A stretch of DNA of 64,000 nt, taken from positions 62,001 to 126,000 of the forward strand of contig NZ_JAUUTW010000002.1 of the NCBI RefSeq assembly GCF_030676415.1, in the 5' to 3' direction. This document shows positions 8,874-19,559 of this stretch, one piece after another. Source of the stretch: Peribacillus frigoritolerans (GTDB lineage Bacteria > Bacillota > Bacilli > Bacillales > DSM-1321). The translations under genes and the position numbers were made by a program. The notes beneath the pieces were generated by a model. It did no database searches and had not been told where the DNA came from. It saw only the letters and a program-made list of their open reading frames with translations. Each line of letters starts with the position of its first letter. Within the stretch, counting starts at the first letter, position 1.

Positions 8874-9812
8874 ATGAAAGCTGAAATATTAGCAGATATA
8901 AAGCGTTATGATACTATCATTCTCCATCGTCATGTCCGTCCAGATCCGGACGCTTATGGTTCACAGGGGGGATTGGCGGAAATCCTGAAAGCATCTTTTC
9001 CCGAAAAGCGAATTTATACGGTCGGGAAAGAAGAACCGTCATTGAATTACTTAAGAAGGCTCGATGTGATTTCGGATGAAACATATCAAGGCGCTCTGGT
9101 CATCGTTTGTGATACCGCAAATACGGACCGGATTTGTGATGCACGGTACACGACGGGCGATAAACTGATTAAGATCGATCATCACCCTAATGAAGATCCA
9201 TATGGGGATATGCGCTGGGTTGATACATCGGCAAGTTCCACAAGTGAAATGATTTATGAGTTTTACCAGTTCGGTAAAGAACAAGGCTTGAAGATGAGTG
9301 ATGAAGCGGCACGCCTTCTATATGCAGGCATTGTTGGCGATACAGGTCGTTTCCTATTCCAAAGTACGACTGAAAAGACATTTGCCTATGCCAGTGAATT
9401 GATTCATTATTCGTTCTCCCGCCCGCAGTTATATCAGGAGATGTATGATGTCGAAGAAAGCATAGTCCGGTTGAATGGCTATGTCCTGCAGCATTTTGAA
9501 ATCCTTCCATATGGAACAGGGAAAATGATCATCACGAAAGATATACTTGAAAAATTCCATGCTTCTACATCTGAGGCATCCCAGCTCGTTTCCTCGCTTG
9601 GCTCGATTAAAAATGTTAAGTCATGGGTCTTTTTCATTGAAGAGGATAATGAAATCAGAGTCCGTTTCCGTTCTAAAGGACCAATCATCAATACGATTGC
9701 CCGTAAATATAACGGAGGAGGCCACCCGCTTGCAGCAGGGGCTTCGATCCATTCCTGGGATGAAGTGGATAATATCCTTGCCGACATGGAAGAGTTGAAT
9801 AAAGCGGAATGA
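8874..9812 (+). CDS. nrnA: bifunctional oligoribonuclease/pAp phosphatase NrnA
   Basis: A 312-aa DHH/DHHA1 phosphoesterase (YtqI). NrnA degrades 2-5 nt nanoRNAs and dephosphorylates pAp left over from sulfur and acyl-carrier metabolism. The metal-binding motifs are HVRPDPDAYGSQ (about residues 20-31), the DHH box IDHHPNED (about 102-109), GDTGRF (about 155) and GGGHPLAAG near residue 284 of the DHHA1 RNA-binding domain. The start ATG has AGGGGAGA upstream. A hairpin terminator follows at 9821-9850, shared with convergent ytrI. Confidence 0.95.
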   Translation: MKAEILADIKRYDTIILHRHVRPDPDAYGSQGGLAEILKASFPEKRIYTVGKEEPSLNYLRRLDVISDETYQGALVIVCDTANTDRICDARYTTGDKLIKIDHHPNEDPYGDMRWVDTSASSTSEMIYEFYQFGKEQGLKMSDEAARLLYAGIVGDTGRFLFQSTTEKTFAYASELIHYSFSRPQLYQEMYDVEESIVRLNGYVLQHFEILPYGTGKMIITKDILEKFHASTSEASQLVSSLGSIKNVKSWVFFIEEDNEIRVRFRSKGPIINTIARKYNGGGHPLAAGASIHSWDEVDNILADMEELNKAE

Positions 9813-9820
9813 AAAAATTC

Positions 9821-9851
9821 AAAGACCAAATCGCATATGATTTGGTCTTTA
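9821..9851. terminator. bidirectional terminator, nrnA/ytrI
   Basis: AAAGACCAAATC and GATTTGGTCTTT form a perfect 12-bp stem around GCATAT. A-rich and T-rich flanks are present on both sides. Confidence 0.85.
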
Positions 9852-9884
9852 AATTTGGTGGATTTTCACCCATTAAGTCCACAT

Positions 9885-10388
9885 TTAAGAAGTAGTCCTT
9901 TTTAGTTTGATTTCAATATTCATTTTCGTATAAAACATGATTTCAACGACTTCAAGATGATAGCGCTTTTTATTGATGGTCATGATCTTATTTTCTATGG
10001 ATTTTTTCAAAAGCACCTTTCCGTCATAGACACTGGCGACATCTTTGGCGAGAAGAGAGGAAAGGTCGTCCTCAATCACATCCTCCGCTTCTGCAATACT
10101 CAGCCGATCCAGACTGTATTTTTCATTCGTAATGGTTACTTCCACTTCCTGAATCGTCAGGATTTCCTCGTTTTTCTGGTTCAATTTTTTATAATCCTGC
10201 TCCCAAATTGCGATTTTCCCGTTTAAATCCTTGATCTTTTCTCTTTGTTCGTGAAGGGTCAGGATCTGCTTCTCCTGCTGGACACCATGCATATAAAAGA
10301 AAATCCCCCAGCTGATCAATCCGCCGAGTGCGGCTCCGGCAAAAAAACGCTGCCAGGTGGGAGACCGGTGATAGGGAGGAATCCTCAT
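9885..10388 (-). CDS. ytrI: sporulation membrane protein YtrI
   Basis: A 167-aa protein with one N-terminal membrane anchor (about residues 15-36, FFAGAALGGLISWGIFFYMHG). A long charged coiled coil (about 40-75) and a C-terminal beta-rich domain follow. The family is needed for efficient sporulation in B. subtilis together with YtrH. The ATG overlaps the ytrH stop in ATGA, so the two are translationally coupled. The gene order ytrH-ytrI divergent from dnaE is that of B. subtilis, where the pair is under sigma-E; I did not identify a sigma-E promoter here. Confidence 0.88.
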   Translation of the reverse strand: MRIPPYHRSPTWQRFFAGAALGGLISWGIFFYMHGVQQEKQILTLHEQREKIKDLNGKIAIWEQDYKKLNQKNEEILTIQEVEVTITNEKYSLDRLSIAEAEDVIEDDLSSLLAKDVASVYDGKVLLKKSIENKIMTINKKRYHLEVVEIMFYTKMNIEIKLKRTTS

Positions 10389-10720
10389 GATGAAATATGC
10401 TCCTGAGTGAACCAGTTTATGATCAGTGCTCCTGTCTGTGCTCCGCCAAGTGCAGATAGAATCAATAGGACCTGCTTGACTATATCCTTCGTTTCTCCAT
10501 GGAAAATACCGCGTTCGAAATTATAGACCATATCAAAAGTACCCCCGATCGCAGCGACAATCGCCCAAATACGAAGGCTGTCCGACAGCCGGAATACAGT
10601 CGTCATCGGGGCTTGTCCAGTAAAAAAAGCGGCGAGGCCCCCGATTATCGAGCCGCCAAGCAATACGCCAAGCGATATGAAAAAGCTGTTGAGGAAGGCT
10701 GGAACAAAGGCTTCATTCAT
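10385..10720 (-). CDS. ytrH: sporulation protein YtrH
   Basis: A 111-aa protein with three hydrophobic segments: about residues 9-33 (LNSFFISLGVLLGGSIIGGLAAFF), 48-66 and 82-103. Short loops separate them, consistent with an integral membrane protein. It is the first gene of the ytrHI sporulation pair. AAAGGATGAT lies upstream of the ATG. It diverges from dnaE; about 180 bases separate the two starts. Confidence 0.88.
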   Translation of the reverse strand: MNEAFVPAFLNSFFISLGVLLGGSIIGGLAAFFTGQAPMTTVFRLSDSLRIWAIVAAIGGTFDMVYNFERGIFHGETKDIVKQVLLILSALGGAQTGALIINWFTQEHISS

Positions 10721-10901
10721 ATATCATCATCCTTTTTTGCTTGATATCCTTCTATTCCATTTATATGGGAAGTTCAGAGGTAATATGATAGTCGCCGGAA
10801 ATCAGAAGTTAAATTGCATTGGTAATGAGAACATATTTTCTTTTTTTGAAATAAACACTATAATGAAAAGAAACATGCCTTACAAAGGTGGGAGAAAAAA
10901 C

Positions 10902-13900
10902 GTGTATACTCATCTCCATATTCAGAGCGGATACAGCCTGCTGACAAGTACAGTGAAGATCACTGAACTTGTGGCCAAAGCGAAAGCGGATGGCTGTACA
11001 AGTCTTGCCTTAACCGATCGAAATGTTATGTACGGTTCGGTCTATTTTTATAAAGAATGCAAGAGACAGGGTATAAAGCCGATCATCGGCATACTTGCGG
11101 ATGTCCTTGATGAACGGGAATCTCCACATGGACTTCTTTTATTGGCAAAAAGTCTACAAGGATATCAAAACCTGCTTAAAATTAGCAGTGCCATAAAAAC
11201 TAAATCCCCGTCAGGCATTCCAATGAATTGGCTTAAAGCCTATTCCCGGGGCTTGATTGCAATTACACCGGGTGCAGAGGGGCAAATAGAAACGCTATTG
11301 AGAGAAGGAAATCCTGAAGAAGCCAAACAGGCAGCAGAGCGGTTTCTGCAAATTTTTGGCCATGATAACTTTTATGTATCCATACAGCGACTTTCGATTG
11401 CGGATGAGGAAAAAGGTAACGAAGCCATAAGTCAGTTGGCGAGAGATTTAGAGATAAAGATTGTCGCGACGAATCCGGTCTATTATTTGAACGAAAGTGA
11501 TGCACTCGCTCATGAAGTCCTTTTGGCAATTGGAAATGGCGACAAGCTGGCGGATGAAACGCATACGGTTCTTGAATCCGATCAATTTTATTTGAAAAGC
11601 AGGGCTCAGATGGCAGAACTATTCCATGACAGACCGGATGCACTCGAAAATACACTACATATTGACGCGCAATGCAATCTGGAAATTCCGTTTCATCGTT
11701 CACTGCTGCCTAAGTACCCTACTGAAGATGGAGTCACAGCCGAGGAAATGCTAGAAGCCATCTGTTTCCAAGGGCTGAAGAAAAGATTGCCGGAGCCATC
11801 CATTCAATATGAAGAACGCCTGCGATATGAATTGGATATCATCACCAAGATGAAATTCAGCGATTACTTTTTAATCGTTTGGGATTTCATGAAATTCGCT
11901 AAGGACCATCAAATCCTGACTGGTCCTGGAAGGGGGTCGGCCGCAGGATCGATGGTCGCTTATGTGCTGTCGATAACGGATGTCGATCCAATCGAACATT
12001 CCTTGCTGTTCGAGCGTTTCCTGAATCCGGAACGTGTCTCGATGCCGGATATCGACATTGACTTTCCGGATAACCGCCGTGAAGAAGTGATTGCCTATGT
12101 CGCGAAGAAGTACGGGGAACTTCATGTAGCACAAATCATTACATTCGGAACATTGGCTGCCAAGGCTGCCTTAAGGGACACAGGACGTGTTTTCAGCTTG
12201 AATTCAAAAGAACAGGAAGCGGTATCGAAAATGATTCCAGGCCGTCTGGGCATCACGCTTCCCGAGGCTTTCAAGGAATCGAAAAGGCTCAGGGAATTCG
12301 TTAATGAGAGTGACCTGAATCAAAAACTTTTTCAAACCGCGTTATTGCTTGAAGGGCTGCCTCGCCATGCTTCGACACATGCTGCAGGCGTCGTTATCAG
12401 TGACCAGGCACTGACCGAGCATATTCCGATTCAGGGAGGGCATGAAGGCATCCATCTGACTCAATATCCAATGGACCTTCTCGAAGAACTGGGGCTTCTT
12501 AAAATGGATTTTCTTGGACTCCGCAATTTAACGCTCATCGATAATATTTTAAATAACATCAAAAAGGGAACGGGGAAAAAGCTCGACTTGTCCCATATTC
12601 CGATGGATGACCCCGAGACGCTGGCGCTTTTAGGGAGAGGCGAAACAACCGGAGTGTTTCAATTTGAATCGGATGGCATCCGAAAGGTTTTGATCAAGCT
12701 GAAACCGAACCGATTCGAGGATATCGTCGCGGTCAATGCCCTATATCGTCCAGGTCCGATGGAAAATATACCGCTGTTCATCGAGCGAAAACATGGACTG
12801 GCTCCGATTGATTACCTGCACGAAGATTTGAAGGATATCCTCGAGCCTACATACGGGGTCATCGTTTATCAAGAACAAATCATGCAAATTGCCTCCCGCT
12901 TAGCCGGTTTTTCATTAGGGGAGGCTGACCTGCTCCGGCGTGCCGTTTCGAAGAAGAAGAAGGATGTTCTAGATCAAGAGCGGCAGCATTTCGTGAGCGG
13001 CTCATTGAAACAAGGATACTCCGAAAAAACGGCAGATGAGATTTATTCCTTGATTGTCCGCTTCGCTAACTATGGATTCAATCGAAGCCATGCGGTGGCG
13101 TATAGTTTCATCGCTTATCAGCTGGGTTACTTGAAAACCCACCATCCGGAATATTTCATGGCAGCACTTCTGACATCGGTCGTCGGGAATGATGAAAAGA
13201 TTTCGCAATATATCCGTGAAGCAAAAAAGAAAGGGATAATGGTCCTGACCCCCTCGATTAACCGGAGCGGTTACCCGTTTTTACCGGAAAAGGAAGGGAT
13301 CCGTTATAGCCTTGGCGCCATAAAAGGGATAGGCGGGACTGTCCTAAAAGAAATCTTTGCTGCGAGGAGGCAGAAGAAGTTCGCTGATTTATTCGATTTC
13401 TGTTTGCGCGTTTCGGGAAAAATCGTAAATAGAAAAGTGTTGGAGGCGCTTGTGCATTCAGGTGCATTTGATGAATTCGGTGAAGACCGGGCAACATTGT
13501 TGGCGAGCTTGGACGTAGCGATCAATCATACTGAATTGGTTAATCCAGATGATGACCTATTCGATATGTTTTCGGATGGCGAGTTTTCACTCAAACCGAA
13601 ATACAACCGGGTCGAGCCCATCCCCATCGAGCACAAACTCTCATTGGAAAAAAGCGCATTGGGGCTTTATCTATCGAATCATCCGGTGACAAGCTACAGG
13701 GAACTTTTTCAGCACTTCGGCTGTTTGACCATAGATGAAGCTACCAATAAAAAGGAATCAAAAGTCTTACTTGGCGCATACATTACTTCGGTTAAAACCA
13801 TAAGGACAAAAAAGGGCGATGTGATGGCTTTCTTGAGCGTAAGTGATGAAGAGGGGGATATTGAAGCGGTCGTTTTTCCAAATGTTTATAAAAACCACTC

Positions 13901-14261
13901 TGCCGACTTGAATCATGGACAACTCGTCATGCTGCAAGGAACATTGGAAGAGCGTGATGGAAAAACACAGCTCCTGATCAGGAACGTATACCCGCTTGAA
14001 AGAGTGAAGCAGATGAAAGAGGAAAAAAACGGAACGGTATTCCTGAAAATTGAGGCTGGCAAGCAAACGAAGGATACACTGCAAAAAATAAAAAAAATAT
14101 TAATGCAGCATAGCGGTGAAACCAAGGTCATGCTTTTTTACGAGAGGGAAAACCGCTATGTACAGCTATCTTATTGGGATTGGGTCAATCCTACAGATAG
14201 CCTGATGCAGGCATTATTTGACTTGGTCGGAAAAGGGAATGTGGTTTACAAGAAAGAATAA
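10902..14261 (+). CDS. dnaE: DNA polymerase III subunit alpha (DnaE)
   Basis: The DnaE-type replicase, which in Bacillus extends RNA primers, mainly on the lagging strand, before handing over to PolC. The 1119 aa begin with a PHP domain (YTHLHIQSGYSLLTS at residues 2-16). GPGRGSAAGS (about 343-352) and the catalytic MPDIDIDFPDNRR (about 382-394) mark the Pol3 palm, and the tudor/HhH and OB-fold regions follow toward the C-terminus. The open frame runs back to 10677, overlapping ytrH, but GTG at 10902 has a GTGGGAG site 7 bases upstream and gives the normal family N-terminus. The malic enzyme gene follows with its own promoter. Confidence 0.95.
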   Translation: MYTHLHIQSGYSLLTSTVKITELVAKAKADGCTSLALTDRNVMYGSVYFYKECKRQGIKPIIGILADVLDERESPHGLLLLAKSLQGYQNLLKISSAIKTKSPSGIPMNWLKAYSRGLIAITPGAEGQIETLLREGNPEEAKQAAERFLQIFGHDNFYVSIQRLSIADEEKGNEAISQLARDLEIKIVATNPVYYLNESDALAHEVLLAIGNGDKLADETHTVLESDQFYLKSRAQMAELFHDRPDALENTLHIDAQCNLEIPFHRSLLPKYPTEDGVTAEEMLEAICFQGLKKRLPEPSIQYEERLRYELDIITKMKFSDYFLIVWDFMKFAKDHQILTGPGRGSAAGSMVAYVLSITDVDPIEHSLLFERFLNPERVSMPDIDIDFPDNRREEVIAYVAKKYGELHVAQIITFGTLAAKAALRDTGRVFSLNSKEQEAVSKMIPGRLGITLPEAFKESKRLREFVNESDLNQKLFQTALLLEGLPRHASTHAAGVVISDQALTEHIPIQGGHEGIHLTQYPMDLLEELGLLKMDFLGLRNLTLIDNILNNIKKGTGKKLDLSHIPMDDPETLALLGRGETTGVFQFESDGIRKVLIKLKPNRFEDIVAVNALYRPGPMENIPLFIERKHGLAPIDYLHEDLKDILEPTYGVIVYQEQIMQIASRLAGFSLGEADLLRRAVSKKKKDVLDQERQHFVSGSLKQGYSEKTADEIYSLIVRFANYGFNRSHAVAYSFIAYQLGYLKTHHPEYFMAALLTSVVGNDEKISQYIREAKKKGIMVLTPSINRSGYPFLPEKEGIRYSLGAIKGIGGTVLKEIFAARRQKKFADLFDFCLRVSGKIVNRKVLEALVHSGAFDEFGEDRATLLASLDVAINHTELVNPDDDLFDMFSDGEFSLKPKYNRVEPIPIEHKLSLEKSALGLYLSNHPVTSYRELFQHFGCLTIDEATNKKESKVLLGAYITSVKTIRTKKGDVMAFLSVSDEEGDIEAVVFPNVYKNHSADLNHGQLVMLQGTLEERDGKTQLLIRNVYPLERVKQMKEEKNGTVFLKIEAGKQTKDTLQKIKKILMQHSGETKVMLFYERENRYVQLSYWDWVNPTDSLMQALFDLVGKGNVVYKKE

Positions 14262-14265
14262 CTGT

Positions 14266-14293
14266 TTTACAACTTTAATAGTTATGTTATATT
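14266..14293 (+). promoter_or_regulatory. predicted promoter of the malic enzyme-fadR operon
   Basis: TTTACA (14266-14271) and TATATT (14288-14293) are spaced by 16 bp. The predicted start, near 14300, lies just ahead of the operator at 14308-14320. Confidence 0.55.
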
Positions 14294-14307
14294 GAAAACA
14301 GGCCGCT

Positions 14308-14320
14308 GTGGTCTGACCAC
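14308..14320 (+). promoter_or_regulatory. FadR-type (GntR family) operator
   Basis: The palindrome GTGGTCTGACCAC contains TGGTCTGACCA, an exact fit to the TNGTNNNACNA consensus of FadR-subfamily GntR repressors. It sits at roughly +8 to +20 of the predicted promoter. A FadR-like regulator gene is the second gene of the operon (15621), so autoregulation is the likeliest reading. Confidence 0.7.
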
Positions 14321-14373
14321 TAGATTTCAGCATATAAGATATGGGTTACCCAATTTGTATTAGGAGTGAAAAT

Positions 14374-15615
14374 ATGACATTAAGAGAAGAAGCATTACAT
14401 ATGCATCGCTTGAATCAAGGAAAATTAGAAACAGTTTCGAAAGTACCGGTAAGGAATGCAGTAGATTTAAGCCTGGCTTATTCTCCTGGTGTCGCAGAAC
14501 CATGTAAAGATATTTACGATAAGCCGGAAACCGTTTATGACTATACAATGAAGGGGAATACTGTTGCCGTTATTTCCGATGGAACGGCTGTGTTGGGACT
14601 TGGAAACATCGGTCCGGAGGCTGCTATGCCGGTAATGGAAGGAAAAGCCGTTTTATTTAAAAGTTTCGCTGGAGTGGACGCTTTCCCAATCTGTTTAAAA
14701 ACGACGGATGTGGACAAAATTGTAGAGACCGTTAAATTACTCGAACCGACTTTCGGTGGAGTGAACTTAGAGGACATAGCCGCACCAAATTGTTTTGAAA
14801 TTGAAGAACGGCTCAAGAAAGAAATGAATATTCCTGTTTTCCATGATGATCAGCACGGTACAGCCATTGTTACTGTTGCCGGTCTTGTGAACGCGTTACG
14901 ACTAGTGAATAAATCAATGTCAGAAATTAAAGTGGTTGCGAATGGAGCAGGCGCTGCGGGCATTGCCATCATTAAATTGCTTTATAGCTATGGAGTTCGT
15001 GACATCATCATGTGTGATACGAAGGGTGCCATTTATGAGGGCCGTTCGACAGGTATGAATGATACAAAAGAACAAGTGGCGAAAGTGACCAATCGAAATA
15101 AGATTTCAGGACCTTTGGAAACTGTCATTCAAAACGCTGATGTATTTATAGGTGTTTCTGCCGCAGGTGCATTGACAAAAGAAATGGTTTCTTCGATGAA
15201 CCGGGATGCGATCATTTTCGCGATGGCTAATCCAGATCCGGAAATCATGCCGGAAGATGCGAAAGCAGCGGGTGCCAAGGTTGTTGGAACAGGCCGTTCG
15301 GATTTCCCGAATCAGGTCAATAACGTCCTTGCTTTCCCAGGGATTTTCCGTGGGGCCTTAGATGTACGTGCGACTCATATCAATGAAAAAATGAAGGTAG
15401 CTGCAGTACAAGCCATTGCCGGTTTAATACAGGAACATGAGTTAAATGAAGACTACGTTATCCCTGCTCCATTTGATGCAAGGGTAGCACCTGCCGTTGC
15501 GGCTGCTGTTGCCAAGGCAGCGATGGAAACGGGAGTAGCTAGAATAAATGTAGATCCCGAGGAAATTAAAGAAAAAACAAGGAAATTAGCGATCATTGGA
15601 AAAAGTGAGGAATAA
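14374..15615 (+). CDS. ytsJ: NAD(P)-dependent malic enzyme, YtsJ type
   Basis: Converts malate to pyruvate and CO2 with reduction of NAD(P); the B. subtilis orthologue YtsJ prefers NADP and is the main malic enzyme for balancing NADPH. The 413-aa length fits the short bacterial class. SLAYSPGVAEPC (about residues 33-44) is the N-terminal signature. HDDQHGTAIV (about 151-160) carries metal ligands, and NGAGAAGIAI (about 190-199) is the Rossmann loop. I use ATG 14374 after AGGAGTGA rather than the upstream ATG 14341. A five-base gap separates it from the GntR-family gene, so the two are one operon, controlled by the operator at 14308. NADPH made here would feed fatty-acid synthesis begun by accDA downstream. 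Confidence 0.93.
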   Translation: MTLREEALHMHRLNQGKLETVSKVPVRNAVDLSLAYSPGVAEPCKDIYDKPETVYDYTMKGNTVAVISDGTAVLGLGNIGPEAAMPVMEGKAVLFKSFAGVDAFPICLKTTDVDKIVETVKLLEPTFGGVNLEDIAAPNCFEIEERLKKEMNIPVFHDDQHGTAIVTVAGLVNALRLVNKSMSEIKVVANGAGAAGIAIIKLLYSYGVRDIIMCDTKGAIYEGRSTGMNDTKEQVAKVTNRNKISGPLETVIQNADVFIGVSAAGALTKEMVSSMNRDAIIFAMANPDPEIMPEDAKAAGAKVVGTGRSDFPNQVNNVLAFPGIFRGALDVRATHINEKMKVAAVQAIAGLIQEHELNEDYVIPAPFDARVAPAVAAAVAKAAMETGVARINVDPEEIKEKTRKLAIIGKSEE

Positions 15616-15620
15616 TTAAT

Positions 15621-16250
15621 TTGGCAGGTCGTACTTCTTCATCCAAAATTTATCTCGATGTCGTTGAGAGCCTACGTAGCATGATTGAAGCGGACAGCCT
15701 CCTGCCGGGAGATAAAATCCCATCAGAACGGGAGTTATCGGATCGTTTTAATGTTGGCCGTTCCTCTGTCCGTGAAGCATTGCGTGCCTTAGAGCTATTA
15801 GGATTAATAGAAACAAGGCGTGGTGAAGGGACGTTTATCAGGGATTTCCAGGAGCATAAGCTAGTCGAGCTTCTGGGAACCTTTTTTTTGCAAGATAAAA
15901 AAGTACAAGAAGATTTGTCTGAGACGAAAAGGCTGATTGAAATTGACTGTTTGCGGATCGTCGCCTTTTTCGCTACGGCTGAAGATATCAAAAGATTAAT
16001 GGCCTGGGTCAAAGCCGATGAGTTTCATGATGATGATTTCTTCTTAAGAATTGCCATTTTGAATCGCAATCGATTGCTGGAAAGAATTTGGCGCATTGTC
16101 AACAGCTATGCTAGAACATCAGAGATGGTACAGGGTAATGTGAAAAAAGAAGATTATCTGGCACTTCTTACATATTTGCTCGAACGTGATGAAGAAAAAG
16201 CCATCGAAACGTATCTTATTAGAATTAGAAATATGTCGAAGGACGAGTGA
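15621..16250 (+). CDS. FadR-subfamily GntR transcriptional regulator
   Basis: The 209-aa protein has an N-terminal winged helix (about residues 8-75: LLPGDKIPSERELSDRFNVG then RSSVREALRALELLGLIETR), a canonical GntR DNA reader. The C-terminal FCD domain (about 90-205) is shorter than usual. Where FCD proteins have metal-binding His in D-x-x-F-H and two later His, here I read DDDFFLRIAILNRNRLL and a His-free end, so metal binding is probably lost. TTG 15621 follows GTGAGGAA. It sits between malic enzyme and accD as in related Bacilli, and probably represses its own operon through 14308-14320. Its ligand is unknown; an acyl or organic acid is plausible. Confidence 0.85.
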   Translation: MAGRTSSSKIYLDVVESLRSMIEADSLLPGDKIPSERELSDRFNVGRSSVREALRALELLGLIETRRGEGTFIRDFQEHKLVELLGTFFLQDKKVQEDLSETKRLIEIDCLRIVAFFATAEDIKRLMAWVKADEFHDDDFFLRIAILNRNRLLERIWRIVNSYARTSEMVQGNVKKEDYLALLTYLLERDEEKAIETYLIRIRNMSKDE

Positions 16251-16340
16251 CACCTTTTTACACGATACTAATTTTATTTCTGATATAGTTTGTACCAAGT
16301 ATCATAAAATAGATAATTGGTGGTAAAGGGAGGATTAAGC

Positions 16341-17204
16341 TTGCTTAAAGAGCTATTTGCGAAGTCTAAGAAGAAATATGCAACGGTTCCTTTTGATCGG
16401 GAGAAACAAGATGTACCAGAAGGAATCATGACAAAGTGCACCGGCTGTAAAAAAATCATGTATACAAAAGAATTGGTAAAAAACAAGAAAGTCTGTCTGC
16501 ATTGCGGGCACCATCATCCGATGTCTTCCCATGAGCGTATCGAATTTTTATTCGACGCCGGCAGTTTTAATGAATTTGATAAAGAAATGATTTCAGTTAA
16601 CCCGCTTGAATTTCCGGATTACTTGGATAAATTGGAAAAAGATAAAAAGAAAGCCAAGATCAATGAGGCTGTTGTCACAGGAGTGGGAAGCATCAATGGG
16701 TACCAGGTTTCATCAGCCATCATGGATTCGAATTTCCGGATGGGAAGCATGGGCTCCGTTGTTGGGGAAAAAATTACCCGTGCCATTGAACGTGCAGCTG
16801 AATTGAAGATTCCGTTTATCATATTTACGGCATCAGGCGGCGCTCGGATGCAGGAAGGTGTATTAAGCTTGATGCAGATGGCAAAGACAAGTGCAGCACT
16901 CAAAATGTTCAGCAATGAAGGCGGACTGATCATTTCAATGATGACCCATCCTACCACAGGTGGGGTTTCGGCAAGTTTCGCGTCACTTGGCGATATTAAT
17001 CTAGCCGAACCTGGAGCCCTTATTGGTTTTGCGGGACGAAGAATCATTGAACAGACGATCCATGAAGAGCTTCCTGAAGATTTCCAAACCGCTGAATTCT
17101 TGATGAAGCACGGCCAATTGGATGCGGTCGTCAAACGTACGGAAATGAAGGAAACCTTGACGACGATCCTTAAAATCCATGCCCCGGGCGGTGAATGGTT
17201 ATGA
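16341..17204 (+). CDS. accD: acetyl-CoA carboxylase carboxyltransferase subunit beta
   Basis: AccD with AccA transfers the carboxyl group from biotin to acetyl-CoA, giving malonyl-CoA for fatty-acid synthesis. The 287-aa protein has an N-terminal zinc ribbon, CTGCKK then CLHCGHH (about residues 33-55), and a crotonase-fold core with [12 protein letters not shown] (about 162-173). The frame is open to 16317, but TTG 16341 follows a GGGAGG site and gives the family N-terminus MLKELFAK. The ATGA overlap with accA means translational coupling, which keeps the alpha and beta subunits in equal amounts. Confidence 0.95.
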   Translation: MLKELFAKSKKKYATVPFDREKQDVPEGIMTKCTGCKKIMYTKELVKNKKVCLHCGHHHPMSSHERIEFLFDAGSFNEFDKEMISVNPLEFPDYLDKLEKDKKKAKINEAVVTGVGSINGYQVSSAIMDSNFRMGSMGSVVGEKITRAIERAAELKIPFIIFTASGGARMQEGVLSLMQMAKTSAALKMFSNEGGLIISMMTHPTTGGVSASFASLGDINLAEPGALIGFAGRRIIEQTIHEELPEDFQTAEFLMKHGQLDAVVKRTEMKETLTTILKIHAPGGEWL

Positions 17205-18199
17205 TTTACGAATTAGAGTTCGAGCGTCCCGTTACGGACCTGAGAAATAAGATTAAAGAGCTAAAGGCAATTTCGAAGGATGCTGATGTAGACCTTACAG
17301 CTGAAATCGAAACATTGGAAAAGCGTTTAGAGAAGCTGGAAGTGGATATTTATAACCATCTAAAACCGTGGGATCGTGTTCAGATTGCCCGGCATCCAGC
17401 CCGTCCGACGACGCTTGATTACATTCCGCTATTATTCAATGACTTCATCGAGTTTCATGGTGACCGTTATTATGGGGATGATGAAGCGATTGTCGCTGGA
17501 ATCGCAGAATTTGATGGACTTGCCGTGACTGTCATCGGTCATCAACGAGGTAAAGATACGAAAGAAAACATCCGTCGTAACTTTGGCATGCCCCATCCTG
17601 AAGGCTATCGAAAAGCTTTGCGTCTGATGAAACAGGCGGAAAAATTCAACCGGCCGATTATTTGTTTCATTGATACGAAGGGAGCTTTCCCTGGTAAAGC
17701 TGCTGAAGAGCGCGGGCAAAGTGAAGCCATTGCGAAAAACCTTTTCGAAATGGCAGGGCTGAAGGTGCCGGTCATCAGCATTGTCATCGGTGAAGGCGGA
17801 AGCGGCGGTGCATTGGCACTTGGCGTCGGAGACCGAATTTTCATGCTTGAGAACTCCACCTATTCGGTAATTTCCCCTGAAGGGGCTGCAGCCTTGCTGT
17901 GGAAGGATGCCTCTCAGGCTAAGAGGGCTGCGGAATCGATGAAAATCACGGCTCCCGACTTAAACCGCTTAGGAGTCATCGATGAGATCATTCCTGAAGT
18001 GAGGGGCGGCGCCCATCGGGATTCAAATTTACAGGCTGAAGCCATCAAGGAAATCCTGAAACGTTCATTCCATGAACTTCTGCCATTGAATAGTGATGAT
18101 CTAATCAACCAGCGTTATATGAAATTCAAGAAAATCGGTGAATATGAATTTGCAAAACAACCTGAGGGCGAACCTAAGGAAGTGGAACAGCATTCATAA
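17201..18199 (+). CDS. accA: acetyl-CoA carboxylase carboxyltransferase subunit alpha
   Basis: The 332-aa alpha subunit forms an A2B2 transferase with AccD. The helical N-terminus (about 1-70, [19 protein letters not shown]) leads into the crotonase core with [19 protein letters not shown] (about 111-129), [18 protein letters not shown] (about 153-170) and [13 protein letters not shown] (about 195-207). ATG 17201 overlaps the accD stop; an ATG two codons upstream is the alternative. A good terminator follows, which closes the accDA operon before pfkA. Confidence 0.95.
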   Translation: MIYELEFERPVTDLRNKIKELKAISKDADVDLTAEIETLEKRLEKLEVDIYNHLKPWDRVQIARHPARPTTLDYIPLLFNDFIEFHGDRYYGDDEAIVAGIAEFDGLAVTVIGHQRGKDTKENIRRNFGMPHPEGYRKALRLMKQAEKFNRPIICFIDTKGAFPGKAAEERGQSEAIAKNLFEMAGLKVPVISIVIGEGGSGGALALGVGDRIFMLENSTYSVISPEGAAALLWKDASQAKRAAESMKITAPDLNRLGVIDEIIPEVRGGAHRDSNLQAEAIKEILKRSFHELLPLNSDDLINQRYMKFKKIGEYEFAKQPEGEPKEVEQHS

Positions 18200-18218
18200 A
18201 CACATTTTGCAAAAGGAA

Positions 18219-18248
18219 AAACGTGCTGCCTGGGGCAACACGTTTTTT
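18219..18248 (+). terminator. terminator after accA
   Basis: ACGTGCTGCC pairs with GGCAACACGT with one bulge around a short loop, and six T follow. Confidence 0.85.
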
Positions 18249-18456
18249 CATCCTTTCATGGGCGCATATGTATTCATTATCGAAACGAGTAAAGAATATG
18301 GTTTGTGTGTAGAATGTAAATTTTTACACCATTTTACTTCAATTTCTGAAGAGAATCGGTTAGGCTTATAACATCAAGTGAGCATAAGTGAGACAGTTAC
18401 TGCTTATTGAAGCTTGAAAAAGGGTACAATGATATAACGAAGCTAAAATTGATTAG

Positions 18457-19437
<981 letters not shown>

Positions 19438-19500
19438 TCATTATTGACGATAGGAATTGCTTTTTAAAGAATTGGGTATTTAAAGAAGACATAAAACACT

Positions 19501-19533
19501 GCGCCCCTGTCTTCCAAAGGTGGACAGGCGGCT
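19501..19533 (+). other. hairpin between pfkA and pyk
   Basis: CCCTGTC and GACAGG form a stem around about 11 bases, extended by partial GCC/GGC pairing. No T-run follows directly, so it looks like an mRNA processing or stability element rather than a terminator. Confidence 0.5.
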
Positions 19534-19559
19534 AGTTTTCCTTAAAGGAGGATGACACT

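Noticed and set aside
16262..16316. possible FapR operator upstream of accD (GTACCAAGTATC)
   Set aside because: It shares only part of the FapR palindrome, with several mismatches in the half-sites; accDA is not known to be under FapR in B. subtilis.
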